Part shown: positions 17,701 to 26,100 of the stretch, one piece after another
Layout of the letters: every line of letters starts with the position of its first letter
Numbering within the stretch: the first letter of the stretch is position 1
Virus record (IMG/VR): IMGVR_UViG_3300025601_000029
Coordinates: 1 to 50,322 of that record
Source of the DNA: a virus
DNA length: 50,322 nt
Strand: one strand, 5' to 3'
Made by a program: the position numbers and the translations under genes
Notes under the pieces: generated by a model
What the model saw: the letters and a program-made list of their open reading frames with translations, nothing else
The model's database searches: none
What the model was told of the DNA's origin: nothing

Positions 17701-18076
17701 TATCATATATATTTCTGGCTAAAATTAAACCTTGTTTAATTGTTTGTACTGAAGACTGCGGCAATAACCCGTCGTTTGCATCATTGCCTGACTCGGAAAC
17801 ATAAACTACATGAGGATCACTTTGAGTAAGATTTACTCCTTTGACCCATAAGTCACCAGTAATACCCACTCCGCCTACTACAGTTAACGCACCAGTAGTG
17901 TCTGATACTGCGGTAGTAGTGTTTACAATGTTTAAATTGCCACCAAATGTTGATTGCCCTGATGTAGCAATACCGCCTTGAATTACCAAGGCACCCGATG
18001 TTGTACTTGTTGAGGTGGCAGTTAACCCATTAAGAATTACTGCACCGTTTTTAACGATGAAATCTGCTTGTGCCAT
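11732..18076 (-). CDS. Giant modular tail fibre with beta-helix and LamG-like domain
   Basis: A 2114-residue predicted fibre. It opens with two TGALxVxGG units, then a pectate-lyase-like beta-helix segment (VVYVSESGNDANDGLLPQSS near residue 90, LHAGVYVEEFPL near 135). Residues about 380-545 read as a LamG/concanavalin-like domain (TLEAWVFLD, GTWYHVALSRD, LFVDGGLEA, GYIDEARVSSVARY), a fold that often binds carbohydrate. DFRVGPEFRINQRTG near 685 resembles the C-terminal motif of the two giant C-x-RD fibres. About 15 TGALxVxGGxGIG units follow, and two copies of the DRGLLFHYN domain. The last 130 residues form a different beta-rich end domain. An exact TATAAATA lies 43 bases upstream of the start, directly after the terminator of the 1074-residue fibre gene, so this gene appears to be its own unit. 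Confidence 0.82.
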   Translation of the reverse strand: MAQADFIVKNGAVILNGLTATSTSTTSGALVIQGGIATSGQSTFGGNLNIVNTTTAVSDTTGALTVVGGVGITGDLWVKGVNLTQSDPHVVYVSESGNDANDGLLPQSSVQTIKQGLILARNIYDTTGQGADVSLHAGVYVEEFPLYVSTGTAVKGAGLRQVTVRPTTATNTFTGFLLDGETTISDFAITSFYKPGYAFAYAPNAKITTRSPYVERFSVITRGSNPTANDPYGYDSNDAGGGAYLDGSQVDKSSLEAAFLFNEATFITPSSTAIYATNGTRVELLNGFSYFSEKGIHFESGSEGWGGAGQTKLRLANTTGTFAVGDFLYYKGSTGTVVASGEIAAVDSDYIYIDGKASGFIESADRAGKVVNVYGNTEISSFQRKIGNGSVHFTTDGDLLDIVSDADLQYGTGAYTLEAWVFLDQGGRTQQIFNKGTTVATEFGLYIDSANKVTGQHSSTLMTGTSVLSTGTWYHVALSRDTGNNLYLFVDGGLEATDTSTANTTNGESLTIGGKTGVASNSIRGYIDEARVSSVARYTAGFTPLTISFNSDISTTVLIHGDGADTSIDIKDDGQGSQNVYTTTATSEDSVIASAQAIILADYRQFGGELRSIGSAVCYGNYGIYADGEGVDLKAIAFNMSYIGSGKDLSNDATLAVQANEIISLNGAKVYYQTVDHIGDFRVGPEFRINQRTGNVDFGTANFRLGPLSSLTVSDGVNAVVVQPSSISVGSLLLGGNRIQTISGNLILDPNGSLTTIESDLQVNGGLNFTGQFLATSVANSTSTTTGAIVVSGGIGLAKDLYVGGNATVAGNLIVKGLTTTVNSTQTSISDPVLDLGTGADNTDIEINDGWDRGLLFHYNTSPTQSVASYTRSFFGMDNASEDLVYKVGVANGTLTSLDPDFSSLGSYGGAKFGRLYLELLTPGSPSDGALVVKGGGSIAGELYVQNTQVVTTGTINQYAVTEAIGGEDIDVDVNIGIVTFTNTSTLQSVTSRGSQTDQIVYFTNTTNSFNTITGAVVITGGLGVGQDIHAEDIYSNGALVVTEGTIGALGITALYAGTDTAVSSQTGIVYVWSTSTLETVTSRGSSTSHIITFTNTEESTATDNGSVVVSGGVGVGGNLNASQIFANVGYFIGGNSSVSETTGDLIVTGGAGIGENLNIAGITTVLSNQSSIDTSTGALLVVGGVGIGQDLNVEGEITSNIGQLTLNGISSLINATSNLDITGGSNLGITSVGQLTIGSSLAVVFTDTSVVYINGTVNATNSGSGALVVAGGAGFGGNIYAANIFSNNSQVITSANLGAFGVTSLTTGSGISISTTTGAVIIESIDTLQDVTNRWSTTTNIVTIQNDTAASNTATAALIVQGGGIASDSLYTNFAIVGTNLQVDGSAQINDVSDASNETTGVLTVAGGVGVAKSLWAAALYDDGQRVVTKINPNSGPGITITDEIGIGTATSFTINNAGVIAAVGSAYIGISSATGIVTITNLGVQTLTAGTDTSVSRSTGTVTIWSTSTLQSVTNRGATTDNAISITNTTDANTSTAGALIVGGGAGVAKNLIVGGNAAVYGNLQVYGKQTYVNSTQTVITDPVIGVGAGIDNSNLGVNDGLDRGILMHYNTTATENIFYDNHAFLGMDNATQTLVYKTDVYPEGVQEFPALFSNTGSFGLAQFGGLSLTNNTVASNTSTGALTVDGGVGIGGALYVKDAIFVNGNQVLTSGGGGGSGYVEALYAGTDTAVSANAGEVTIWNTSTLHSVTERGNQTAFNIIIGNVTTASNATENGAFKVSGDTILSKSAFIVNNAILGAELPAASDSNANLFLPFRGTPGTYRNYVELQAVNANDVSNLDGGAFIKFRTSTTAAYGPEIGGVRRASGDGDFVIRTGSNTPQDRVTVKDDGDVVMTGDLSAGSLQNTPVGSVTSSTARFTTLEANGAVKLTNTTEATSSVDGAVVVGGGLAVGSNIVVGPGAETRGVKNANIYASGSFTTAGDAQAGTYVLRKSLGTTSLIALTTDEGIVGTTNQITLLDNSSYTFKVLVTARATASSNGGAWEFNGVITRDTGAGSTNMRIVNKTKIWSSLTGYDVEVVADTANGSLQVSAKGHDSNFVRFVARVDTVEVTT

Positions 18077-18118
18077 TCAGTTTCCCTTTCCACATGACGG
18101 CGATGTATATTATTCGAG

Positions 18119-18126
18119 TATTTATA
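18119..18126 (-). promoter_or_regulatory. Late promoter TATAAATA before the LamG-bearing fibre
   Basis: Exact T4-type late promoter octamer, 43 bases upstream of the ATG at 18076 and immediately after the terminator of the previous fibre gene. The terminator-then-promoter order supports independent transcription of the 2114-residue fibre gene. Confidence 0.8.
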
Positions 18127-18130
18127 CCAA

Positions 18131-18156
18131 AATAAAAAAGGGCAACTAAGTTGCCC
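18131..18156 (-). terminator. Intrinsic terminator after the 1074-residue fibre gene
   Basis: On the minus strand a perfect 7-bp stem GGGCAAC/GTTGCCC with a 3-base loop is followed by six T and an AT-rich tail. It lies 7 bases past the stop codon at 18163. Confidence 0.9.
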
Positions 18157-18162
18157 TGTATG

Positions 18163-21100
18163 TTAAGTTATGATTGCAAATCGCACCGCTCGTATACTCA
18201 TACTTACTGGAGTATAGTTTGGTGTAAAGATAACATTGATATCACCTAAATTGTAAGTGACATCAAACGTGCCCAATTCGCCTGTGTTTGTAATAATACC
18301 GTATTGACTGATATAAACGCCGCTGGTTGCAGCACTGCCATCATATGTTACCATTAATTCTACAACATGGAACTTGTTAGGTGTTCCTAAATCATTAACT
18401 TGTACTAGATATTTTGCTGTAGTAAATTCGTTACCTACATATGTATCAATAGTTGCAGCAGTTGCATCGCTCTTACCTGTAATTCCCGGAGAACTAATTA
18501 AGTTAGATCCAACTTCAACAGTGTTTGCTTTAACTTTTCCACCAACGGTTAGTGAACCGCCAACGCCAACACCACCAACAACTTGTAATGCACCACTATT
18601 TGTAGTACCGTTGTTAACTGTGCCAGTTGCAATTTTTACTGCACCCTGATTAACGAATGCGGCCCACTTGCGTGTAGCATCGGCTCCACCTGTAAATTGC
18701 GGAGCATTATCGATATATAATGTAGAAGCATCGCCCCATGTTGGATTTAATGTTCCTACAATTGTAGGACGACCAAAACTATTAATTGCTAAACTGCTAG
18801 GTGTGCCGCTTGACAGTTCGTCTATATATGTAGAGGTCGAAATTGCTAGTGCTGCACCGCCCAAGTTTAATTGGCTTACAGTAACTTCACCGTTTCTAGT
18901 AATTTTACCACCAATGTAGACATCTTTACCGATGCCGGCACCGCCTTCGACTACTAATGCACCTGTATTAGTGCTTATTGATGTTAATGTTGAGTAAACT
19001 TGTAGATTATTTCCTACATGTAAGTTTTCACCGATACCTGCACCACCAGTAACTACTAAATCACCTGTATTAGTTGAAGTAGAACTTGTTCCGCTGTTAA
19101 TACTAGCAGTTTGAACATTAATTCTATCTGCATTTATAGTTTTGCCAACACCTATGCCGCCTGCAATAGTTACAGCACCATTATCTGTTGCTGTGCTATC
19201 TTCTTCGCTTGTGACAATTAATTGATAAACAGTTACAGTGTTAGTTGCTACAATAAAGCCGCCGACATATACATCACCTGCAATGCCGGCGCCGCCTGCC
19301 ACAGTCAACGCACCATTATCAGTACCGGTACTGTTAGTTGCGTCTGTAATTGCAACAGTTCCGCCTACATTTAGATTCTTACCAACGCCAACACCACCAA
19401 GAACAGTTAATGCTCCTGTACTACTGTCTACAGATTGTGTTTCATCTGTAATAGATAATGTTCCGTACAGTACTTGATTGCCGCCAACATATAAATTACC
19501 ACCAATACCAACGCCGCCACCAACTGTTACTGCGCCGGTGTCAGTACTGTTTGCCTCAGTTAAGTTAGCAAACTGGAAAGTATTAGTAAACAATCCGCCG
19601 ATGTTATTGTTAATTGTACCAGTTGTTAGAATTTCAGCATTTTTAATAAAACCAGATTCTTCAATGTACAAATATCTTGCGCCAATGCCGCCATTTGGAA
19701 CTTGTAACGCATTATCTAAAATTTGTGTCGATGAAAATGCTGCACTAGTAAATGTTACAGTATTTTCAAACTCAGCAGATCCGGTAACATTTGCTGTTCC
19801 GTTAACTGTTAAATCATTTCTTAAAACTAAACTACCTGCTTCTAATGTACTCCAGGTACCGCTGTTATAATAATCGCCAAAGGGATCTTCACCTTCTACG
19901 CTAGGATCAATATCTGTTTTAAAGATAAAGCGTTCAGTAGTGTTTTCTAGACCAATAAATGCACGCCAATCTGTTACTGTACTTGCTGCATTTTGATAAT
20001 GTATTAATAAACCTTTGTCATATACATCTGGAACAGTTAGCATAGAACCATCTATACCGCCGCCAATTTCGACTAACGGATCAACAATGTAAGTATTTGT
20101 TGAATTAATTGTGACTTGTGTACCTATACCTAATAGTAATAGGTCTCCTTCAATTACTGTTGTTCCTTTAACTGACAAATCGCCGCCAAAGTATCCGCCG
20201 CCTGCTACAACTAATGCATTTGATGCAGTAGTTCCAGTAGAACTGTCAGTAGCACCAATTACTAAATTACCAGCAATTCCTACGCCGCCTGCAACTGTTA
20301 ATGCACCTGAACTTTCATCAGTTGCTAAGGTTGTACCTACAATATCAACAGTATTAACTGTTAAATTTTGTTCAATTCCAACACCGCCTCGTACAACCAA
20401 TGCACCTGTGTCAACAGCATCTGAGTCTGTAGTGTTTTCTAAGTATACTAGACCTTGAATTAATGCAGACCCGCTAACACCTAGGCCGCCACCACTAGTA
20501 ATTTGAACACTGTTGCCGCCGACCGTGCTAGTATTTGAATTTCCAGAAACAAAGACGCCGTTTTGTGCAAACAGATCTTGCCCTATGCCTAGACCGCCTT
20601 CGAGTCTTAACGCTCCAGTTGATGTGCTGGATGCATTTTCTGTGCCTAAAATTGTTGCAGTTGTTAATACTGCTAAGTATCCACCTACATATACATTGCC
20701 TGCAACGCCAATGCCGCCGCCGTTTGAAAGAACTAATGCTCCTGTTGCTGTGCTAACTGCTTGCGTAGAAGTTGATATTAAAATGCCGTCTGGAAATTCT
20801 GCAAGACCTACGTTTTGTGTTGCCTTTGTTAAAACTTGGCTACCATCAATTTCGTAGTAACCGAATAGACTTCCGCCACCTGCGCCGTAAATTCCGTTGC
20901 CAAAACTAACACCGCCTGCTATCTGTAATGCTTGGCCAGCCGCAGTACTTGTACTGCCACTTGTTTCACCAATATAAAAACTACCTGAACTAGCATATAA
21001 TGCCCAAGACTTTTCAATTGTTAAATTGCCGCCAGCAACTGCTTGAGCAGGACCTTTAATAAAGATGTTAGTAGCGTTAGTGTATGTTGCATCTTCACTG

Positions 21101-21387
21101 ATTGTATCTAATTGTGGATTGCCAAAATAGTTTACAATACCCCAGGCTGATCTGCCTGTTACTAAACTATCAGTGAATACCGCATCTCTAAAAGATAATT
21201 GCGCACCTAGACTGTGTGTATCGCTAGTTACATCTCCCTGCCTTTTAATATAACCACCAATGTTGACGTTACCGCCTATACCCGCTCCGCCGCCTACAAG
21301 TAATGCACCAGTTGCAGTGTTATTGGACGCTGCGGTCCCTTCTGCAACTATGCCTTGTTTTACGACGAAATCTTTTATGTTTGCCAT
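18163..21387 (-). CDS. Modular tail fibre with TGALxVxGG repeats
   Basis: A 1074-residue predicted fibre made mostly of about 16 copies of a 25-35-residue unit of the form TSTxTGALxVxGGxGIGxxLxVGG. These should fold as repeated beta turns along a trimeric stalk. Around residue 420-480 is one copy of the domain also found in the 2114-residue fibre (INSTNTYIVDPLVEIGGGID, then DKGLLIHYQ, RAFIGLENTTERFIFK). The C-terminal 75 residues (KFHVVELMVTYDG, QYGIITNTGELGTFDVTY) are paralogous to the end of the 571-residue fibre and probably form a trimerising cap. The ribosome binding site AAGGA precedes the ATG, 18 bases after the upstream gene. A strong terminator lies just past the stop. Confidence 0.82.
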   Translation of the reverse strand: MANIKDFVVKQGIVAEGTAASNNTATGALLVGGGAGIGGNVNIGGYIKRQGDVTSDTHSLGAQLSFRDAVFTDSLVTGRSAWGIVNYFGNPQLDTISEDATYTNATNIFIKGPAQAVAGGNLTIEKSWALYASSGSFYIGETSGSTSTAAGQALQIAGGVSFGNGIYGAGGGSLFGYYEIDGSQVLTKATQNVGLAEFPDGILISTSTQAVSTATGALVLSNGGGIGVAGNVYVGGYLAVLTTATILGTENASSTSTGALRLEGGLGIGQDLFAQNGVFVSGNSNTSTVGGNSVQITSGGGLGVSGSALIQGLVYLENTTDSDAVDTGALVVRGGVGIEQNLTVNTVDIVGTTLATDESSGALTVAGGVGIAGNLVIGATDSSTGTTASNALVVAGGGYFGGDLSVKGTTVIEGDLLLLGIGTQVTINSTNTYIVDPLVEIGGGIDGSMLTVPDVYDKGLLIHYQNAASTVTDWRAFIGLENTTERFIFKTDIDPSVEGEDPFGDYYNSGTWSTLEAGSLVLRNDLTVNGTANVTGSAEFENTVTFTSAAFSSTQILDNALQVPNGGIGARYLYIEESGFIKNAEILTTGTINNNIGGLFTNTFQFANLTEANSTDTGAVTVGGGVGIGGNLYVGGNQVLYGTLSITDETQSVDSSTGALTVLGGVGVGKNLNVGGTVAITDATNSTGTDNGALTVAGGAGIAGDVYVGGFIVATNTVTVYQLIVTSEEDSTATDNGAVTIAGGIGVGKTINADRINVQTASINSGTSSTSTNTGDLVVTGGAGIGENLHVGNNLQVYSTLTSISTNTGALVVEGGAGIGKDVYIGGKITRNGEVTVSQLNLGGAALAISTSTYIDELSSGTPSSLAINSFGRPTIVGTLNPTWGDASTLYIDNAPQFTGGADATRKWAAFVNQGAVKIATGTVNNGTTNSGALQVVGGVGVGGSLTVGGKVKANTVEVGSNLISSPGITGKSDATAATIDTYVGNEFTTAKYLVQVNDLGTPNKFHVVELMVTYDGSAATSGVYISQYGIITNTGELGTFDVTYNLGDINVIFTPNYTPVSMSIRAVRFAIIT

Positions 21388-21405
21388 TTCTTAATCCTTA
21401 ACATT

Positions 21406-23121
21406 TTACCTGCTTATTGCTGTCCTTAAGACTTTTACCAATTTTGCCGTTGTTTGGTCTGCTGTGAATAATAGTCTAACTAATCCGTTACCACCTACAT
21501 TATAATCTACTGCAAACTCTCCCGACGACCCTCCTGTTGTAATAATACCGTATTCTGACTTGTAAACGTTTCCGTCATTATCAAGTAAAGTTACGATCTC
21601 AACTACATGGAACTTGGCTCCGGACCCAATTCCGTCAGCAACTTGCACTAATAACTTTGCAGTTCTGTAAGTTGCGGCAGGAAAACTGTCTATAACTGTA
21701 GTACTAGTGTTATTTATGCTGGTACTACGAGTAAACAGTTGACCGTCTCCGAATCGGACACTACCGGACACTTGTAATTTGTCTGTTCCGTTGTCTGTTT
21801 GAGCACCTACAAGCAGGTTTCCTGTACCTTTTGTTATTGCTAAACGGTATGTATTGTTTGTGTCATTATATAAAGTTAGACCGCCTTCATTTAAGTTGGC
21901 ACCACTTTGGCCTGCAAAGTTATTTCCGCCTACTCTCCATGTGTAACTTTGTCCGTTAGTTGCAGTATTTCGCATACGAAAGTAAACACTATCAACTTGA
22001 TTAGGACTTTCTAATGTAATACTTTCGCCTACATACAATGCACCGCCTATGCCTGCGCCGCCGAGTACTTTTAATGCACCTGTCATGGTGCTTGTTGCGC
22101 CTTCGATGTTAGCCACATAGAACGGACTAGTTATTTGTCCACCATTCCAAAAAGGTTCATCTAGTGGTACTCCGTCAACATATATTGATCGAGCATAAAT
22201 TGCGCCGTTAACACCTAAACCTCCTGCTATTTGCATAGCACCTGTAAAGGTAGAAGTTGCACTTGTCGAATTCCAAACTTTTGTAAGTCCGTCAATATTA
22301 ACGTCGCCGCCGATGCCTGCTCCGCCGTATACTAATAATGCGCCACTATCTGTGCCAGTTGATGTAGTTGTACTAACTGCTCTGAGATCGTTAAATCCAC
22401 CATAACCTGGATTAAAAAATCCAATTGATGAGTTGTCAATATTTTTGTTTTCTATAAATTGATCTTTAAAATCAGCAATCAATTGATACCATGCAACAGG
22501 ATCAACATCGAGTTCTTGATTGGGTAAAAAATCTGTATAAAAATACCTTCCTGATAATGTATCTCCACCTTGCACACTAACAATAGCAGATGCCATTTTG
22601 TCAGCCGTATTATTATCAGACGCTCTTGACCAAGTGCCGTTTGCTCCTGATCCTACAAAACTTACAATGTATATACCATTCTGAGCCGGATCAGTTTGTG
22701 CTCTAACTAATATTCTATTTTCTAACTCGAGATCAACTCCATCAACTGTAGAAGGAGCACCGCCAATAAGGTCTACATCTTCAATAGTTGCTGCTTGAAC
22801 AGGCCCTTTAAATGCAGTTTGAGCATCTAATATTGGAATACTAACATTACCTAACAAGTAGATAGTGCCAGTTCCGGTAGTTTCAATTATTATATTACCG
22901 TCAGGTAATTGACTAGTTATTCTAGTTTCAGTAGAATTGTCTGTAGCAAATTGAAGTTGTTGTAACTTGTTTGTATAAGTGGCAATATTGTTTATTGTAA
23001 TGATAGCATAACCAGTATCATCTCTGGGAGTATTACCCAACGCTACTTGTGTTTCGCTTAGACCGATGAATCCATCAGTTGACGTTGGGTTTTTAACTCT
23101 TCCACTTAATAATGCTGCCAC
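21406..23121 (-). CDS. Tail fibre protein, shorter paralogue
   Basis: A 571-residue predicted fibre. It starts MAALLSGRVKNPTSTDGFIG. Residues about 115-225 are a domain frequent in phage fibres (VDGVDLELENRILVRAQTDP, QNGIYIVSFVG, SGRYFYTDF). Three TGALxVxGGxGIG units follow (GALLVYGGAGIGGDV, GAMQIAGGLGVNGAI, GALKVLGGAGIGGAL). The C-terminal 75 residues (KFHVVEIVTLLDNDGNVY, EYGIITTGGSSGEFAVDY) match the end of the 1074-residue fibre. The start codon is GTG, one base after the stop of the 3081-residue fibre. Its AGGAG ribosome binding site lies inside that gene's last codons, so translation is probably coupled. Confidence 0.8.
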   Translation of the reverse strand: MAALLSGRVKNPTSTDGFIGLSETQVALGNTPRDDTGYAIITINNIATYTNKLQQLQFATDNSTETRITSQLPDGNIIIETTGTGTIYLLGNVSIPILDAQTAFKGPVQAATIEDVDLIGGAPSTVDGVDLELENRILVRAQTDPAQNGIYIVSFVGSGANGTWSRASDNNTADKMASAIVSVQGGDTLSGRYFYTDFLPNQELDVDPVAWYQLIADFKDQFIENKNIDNSSIGFFNPGYGGFNDLRAVSTTTSTGTDSGALLVYGGAGIGGDVNIDGLTKVWNSTSATSTFTGAMQIAGGLGVNGAIYARSIYVDGVPLDEPFWNGGQITSPFYVANIEGATSTMTGALKVLGGAGIGGALYVGESITLESPNQVDSVYFRMRNTATNGQSYTWRVGGNNFAGQSGANLNEGGLTLYNDTNNTYRLAITKGTGNLLVGAQTDNGTDKLQVSGSVRFGDGQLFTRSTSINNTSTTVIDSFPAATYRTAKLLVQVADGIGSGAKFHVVEIVTLLDNDGNVYKSEYGIITTGGSSGEFAVDYNVGGNGLVRLLFTADQTTAKLVKVLRTAISR

Positions 23122-23122
23122 G

Positions 23123-26100
23123 TTATGCTCCTACCACTAAGATAAACGGTGTCATTGTAGCATACAAACTCTTCTCGAATGTACGACCTGCCAACACACC
23201 AGTGCTTTGACTAATAACCAGCGTTGGGCCAATTCTAAAGTCTCCGTTTTGGTCTGTTGATGTAAAGAACACCTTACCATTATTTAACTGAACTACTTCT
23301 CTCTCTTGTACAGGATCAGCCTTACCAACTTGTGGTAACGCTCCGTACTGTGTACCGGCACCAACATACTCAAACAAATATCCACTTGCGGAAATATAAC
23401 TCTGCTGATAAAATCTTACAGTAGCACCATCAATAAACAATGTAGGATCAGTAACGTTTTGTTCTAATCGAACAATATGATACTGACCTTTTCTATTAAA
23501 ATAACCGTTACCTGTATTAACTGAATTATAATTACCGCCATAAGCAACATCGTAACCTACTGCATCAATAATAGCGCCTACATCTCTATAACACTTATCT
23601 CTGTCATAATTAGGAGTATCAGTATATTTCGCATCAATATATGCAACAACTTCTGCTTTAATAAAGTTTTTATTTGCAATTAATAAATCAAATGCATTAA
23701 TAACTGAAGTACTTGTACTTGCAACATGATCGATTGGAGTTTGTGCTCCTGCTTGTTCTGGACCGTTGTTAATAATGTCAGTAATGATGTCAATTTTTTC
23801 TTGTAAAACAACTACTTCTGAATCAGTAGCAGTATTCGTACTCAATACTTGTTTAACTTTATATTGATATGTTTGATTAACTGCTTCTGCTTTAACAATA
23901 CTTCCTACAATATCTTTAATTCTATCATACGCAGCAGTTGTTTGAGAAACTTGATTATCGATTACGGTGTCGGCTGCATCAAATCCATAATAGTAAACTC
24001 CGCTTGTTACACTTTGTCTATTGCCTTCGTGCAACAAGTCAAATGCTAGACTATCAACAATGTATCCTATATCTCGGCGGCAAACTGTTCTATCATAATC
24101 AAATTCAGTGTTGTCATAATCAATTCTGGCAATTACTTCATCTTGGATAAATTCTTTATTTGCCATTAATAAGTTATATCCACGATTAATATCTTCTCTA
24201 TTAGAAGAAGTACTATCAGGAACAATAATATCTGTTACTCCTGCCGTGCCATTTGCTAAAATATTTAAAATAATATCAACATTGCCTGTTACTAACGTTG
24301 CAATACCAACGGTAGTTGCAGGTAAACTTGTATTTTGAGTAGCAGTATTACCAACAGTTGAACTAATTTCATTGTTAACAATTACATCTGCTACTAATTC
24401 TTTAATGTAACGGATAGAATTTGTAGTTGTTGTAATTTCGCCTCTTACTGACCCAACATATGTATCTTGATTCCAATATTGCAATCCGGCAAATGTACTT
24501 TCAGTCACACCGTCGTGCAATAAGTCAAATGCAATGCTATCAACAATTAATCCAGTATCACGTTGGCACTTAGTTTTATCATATAAGAAACCAGTTTGAT
24601 ATGTGTTATTAATAAATGCAATTGTTTCTGCACGAATAAATTCTCTGTTAGCATTTAACAAATATGCAGCATTTCGCATTTTTACGTCTTGTGTTTCTGT
24701 AATACTAATTGGTTCCTTAACCGTAACTTGATCTGGACCAAATTCTATAATTGAATTAATAAAGTTTACATTGTCACGAATCATTTGTGCTTCATCTTCG
24801 CTTGCTACATCATCGCTAACAACTTGAACAACAGTATATTGTTGTGGAGTTGTTATTAATGTACCAGTTACAATATCTCCCACAATTCTTTCAATGAAAT
24901 TGTAAGCAGCAGTTGTTTGAGGAATTTCTTTTGGTATTGCTGTGCTTGTTGAATCGTATCCGTAATAATAAACACCACTTTGCACAGCCTGCCTGTTACC
25001 ACTATACAACAGATCAAAACTTACAGAATCTAACATGTAACCTACATCACGGAAACATTTTTCTCTATCATATTCAAATCCAGTAAATTGTTGATTAACA
25101 TATGCAACTATTTCTGCTTTAATAAAATCTCTGTTTGCAACTAAAATATCATATGCACGATCTACTAACGGATCAGTATCAGCAGTTAAACTTATTGGTT
25201 CTAATTCAGGAGCAGCACTTGGACCATTGTTAATTATTTCAGTAATTCTATCAATTTTAGTTTGTAGTACGCCTACCTGTGTTATAGTAGCAGGTAACAT
25301 ATATGTTACCTGCGTTGCTGTGTTGCCTTGACTTACAGATACAATTTCGTTCTGAACAATAAACGGTATAATTTCTTTAATTCTATTGTAAGCAGCAGTT
25401 GTTTGAGGTATTTCGTTAACAATTGCTGTGCTTGTTGAATCGTATCCGTAATAATAAAAACCACTTTGTATACTTTGTTTATTTCCTCCATGTACTAGAT
25501 CAAATGCAACACTATCTACCATGTATCCTACATCACGGAAACATTTATCTTGATTGTATTCAAATCCTTCCTCTTTAGTGCTTTCTACATATGCAACTAC
25601 TTCTGCTTGTAAATATTCTTTGTTTTCAATTAGCAAATTGTATGCATTAGAAACATTAGCATTTAGACTTGGTCTGCCATTTGGAACAATTAAATCAGTA
25701 ATTCCTGTTGTGCCTGTTGTTAAAATATCAGTAATAAATGTAAAGTTAGTACCAATAATTGCAGATTCGGCTGCGGTACCTACACTTGTACTAGTTGTTT
25801 GAGTAACTGTAGATTGATAACGAGTACCAGTTAGACTATTAACAATAACTTTTTGTGCAAGACCGCTTAGATAATTAATTGCATTTGTAGTAGTGGTTAA
25901 TTCACTAGCAATTGACCCAGTGTATCCGCCTTGATTCCAATACTGTAAACCTGCAAATGTTGATTGACTGTCGCCAGTAGTCGGATACTTCATATCTAAT
26001 GCAATAGCATCAACAATTAACCCAGTGTCACGAAAACATTTTGCCTCATCGTAAACAAAATTATTTGTTTGATCGATATATTCAACAACTTCGGTTTGTA

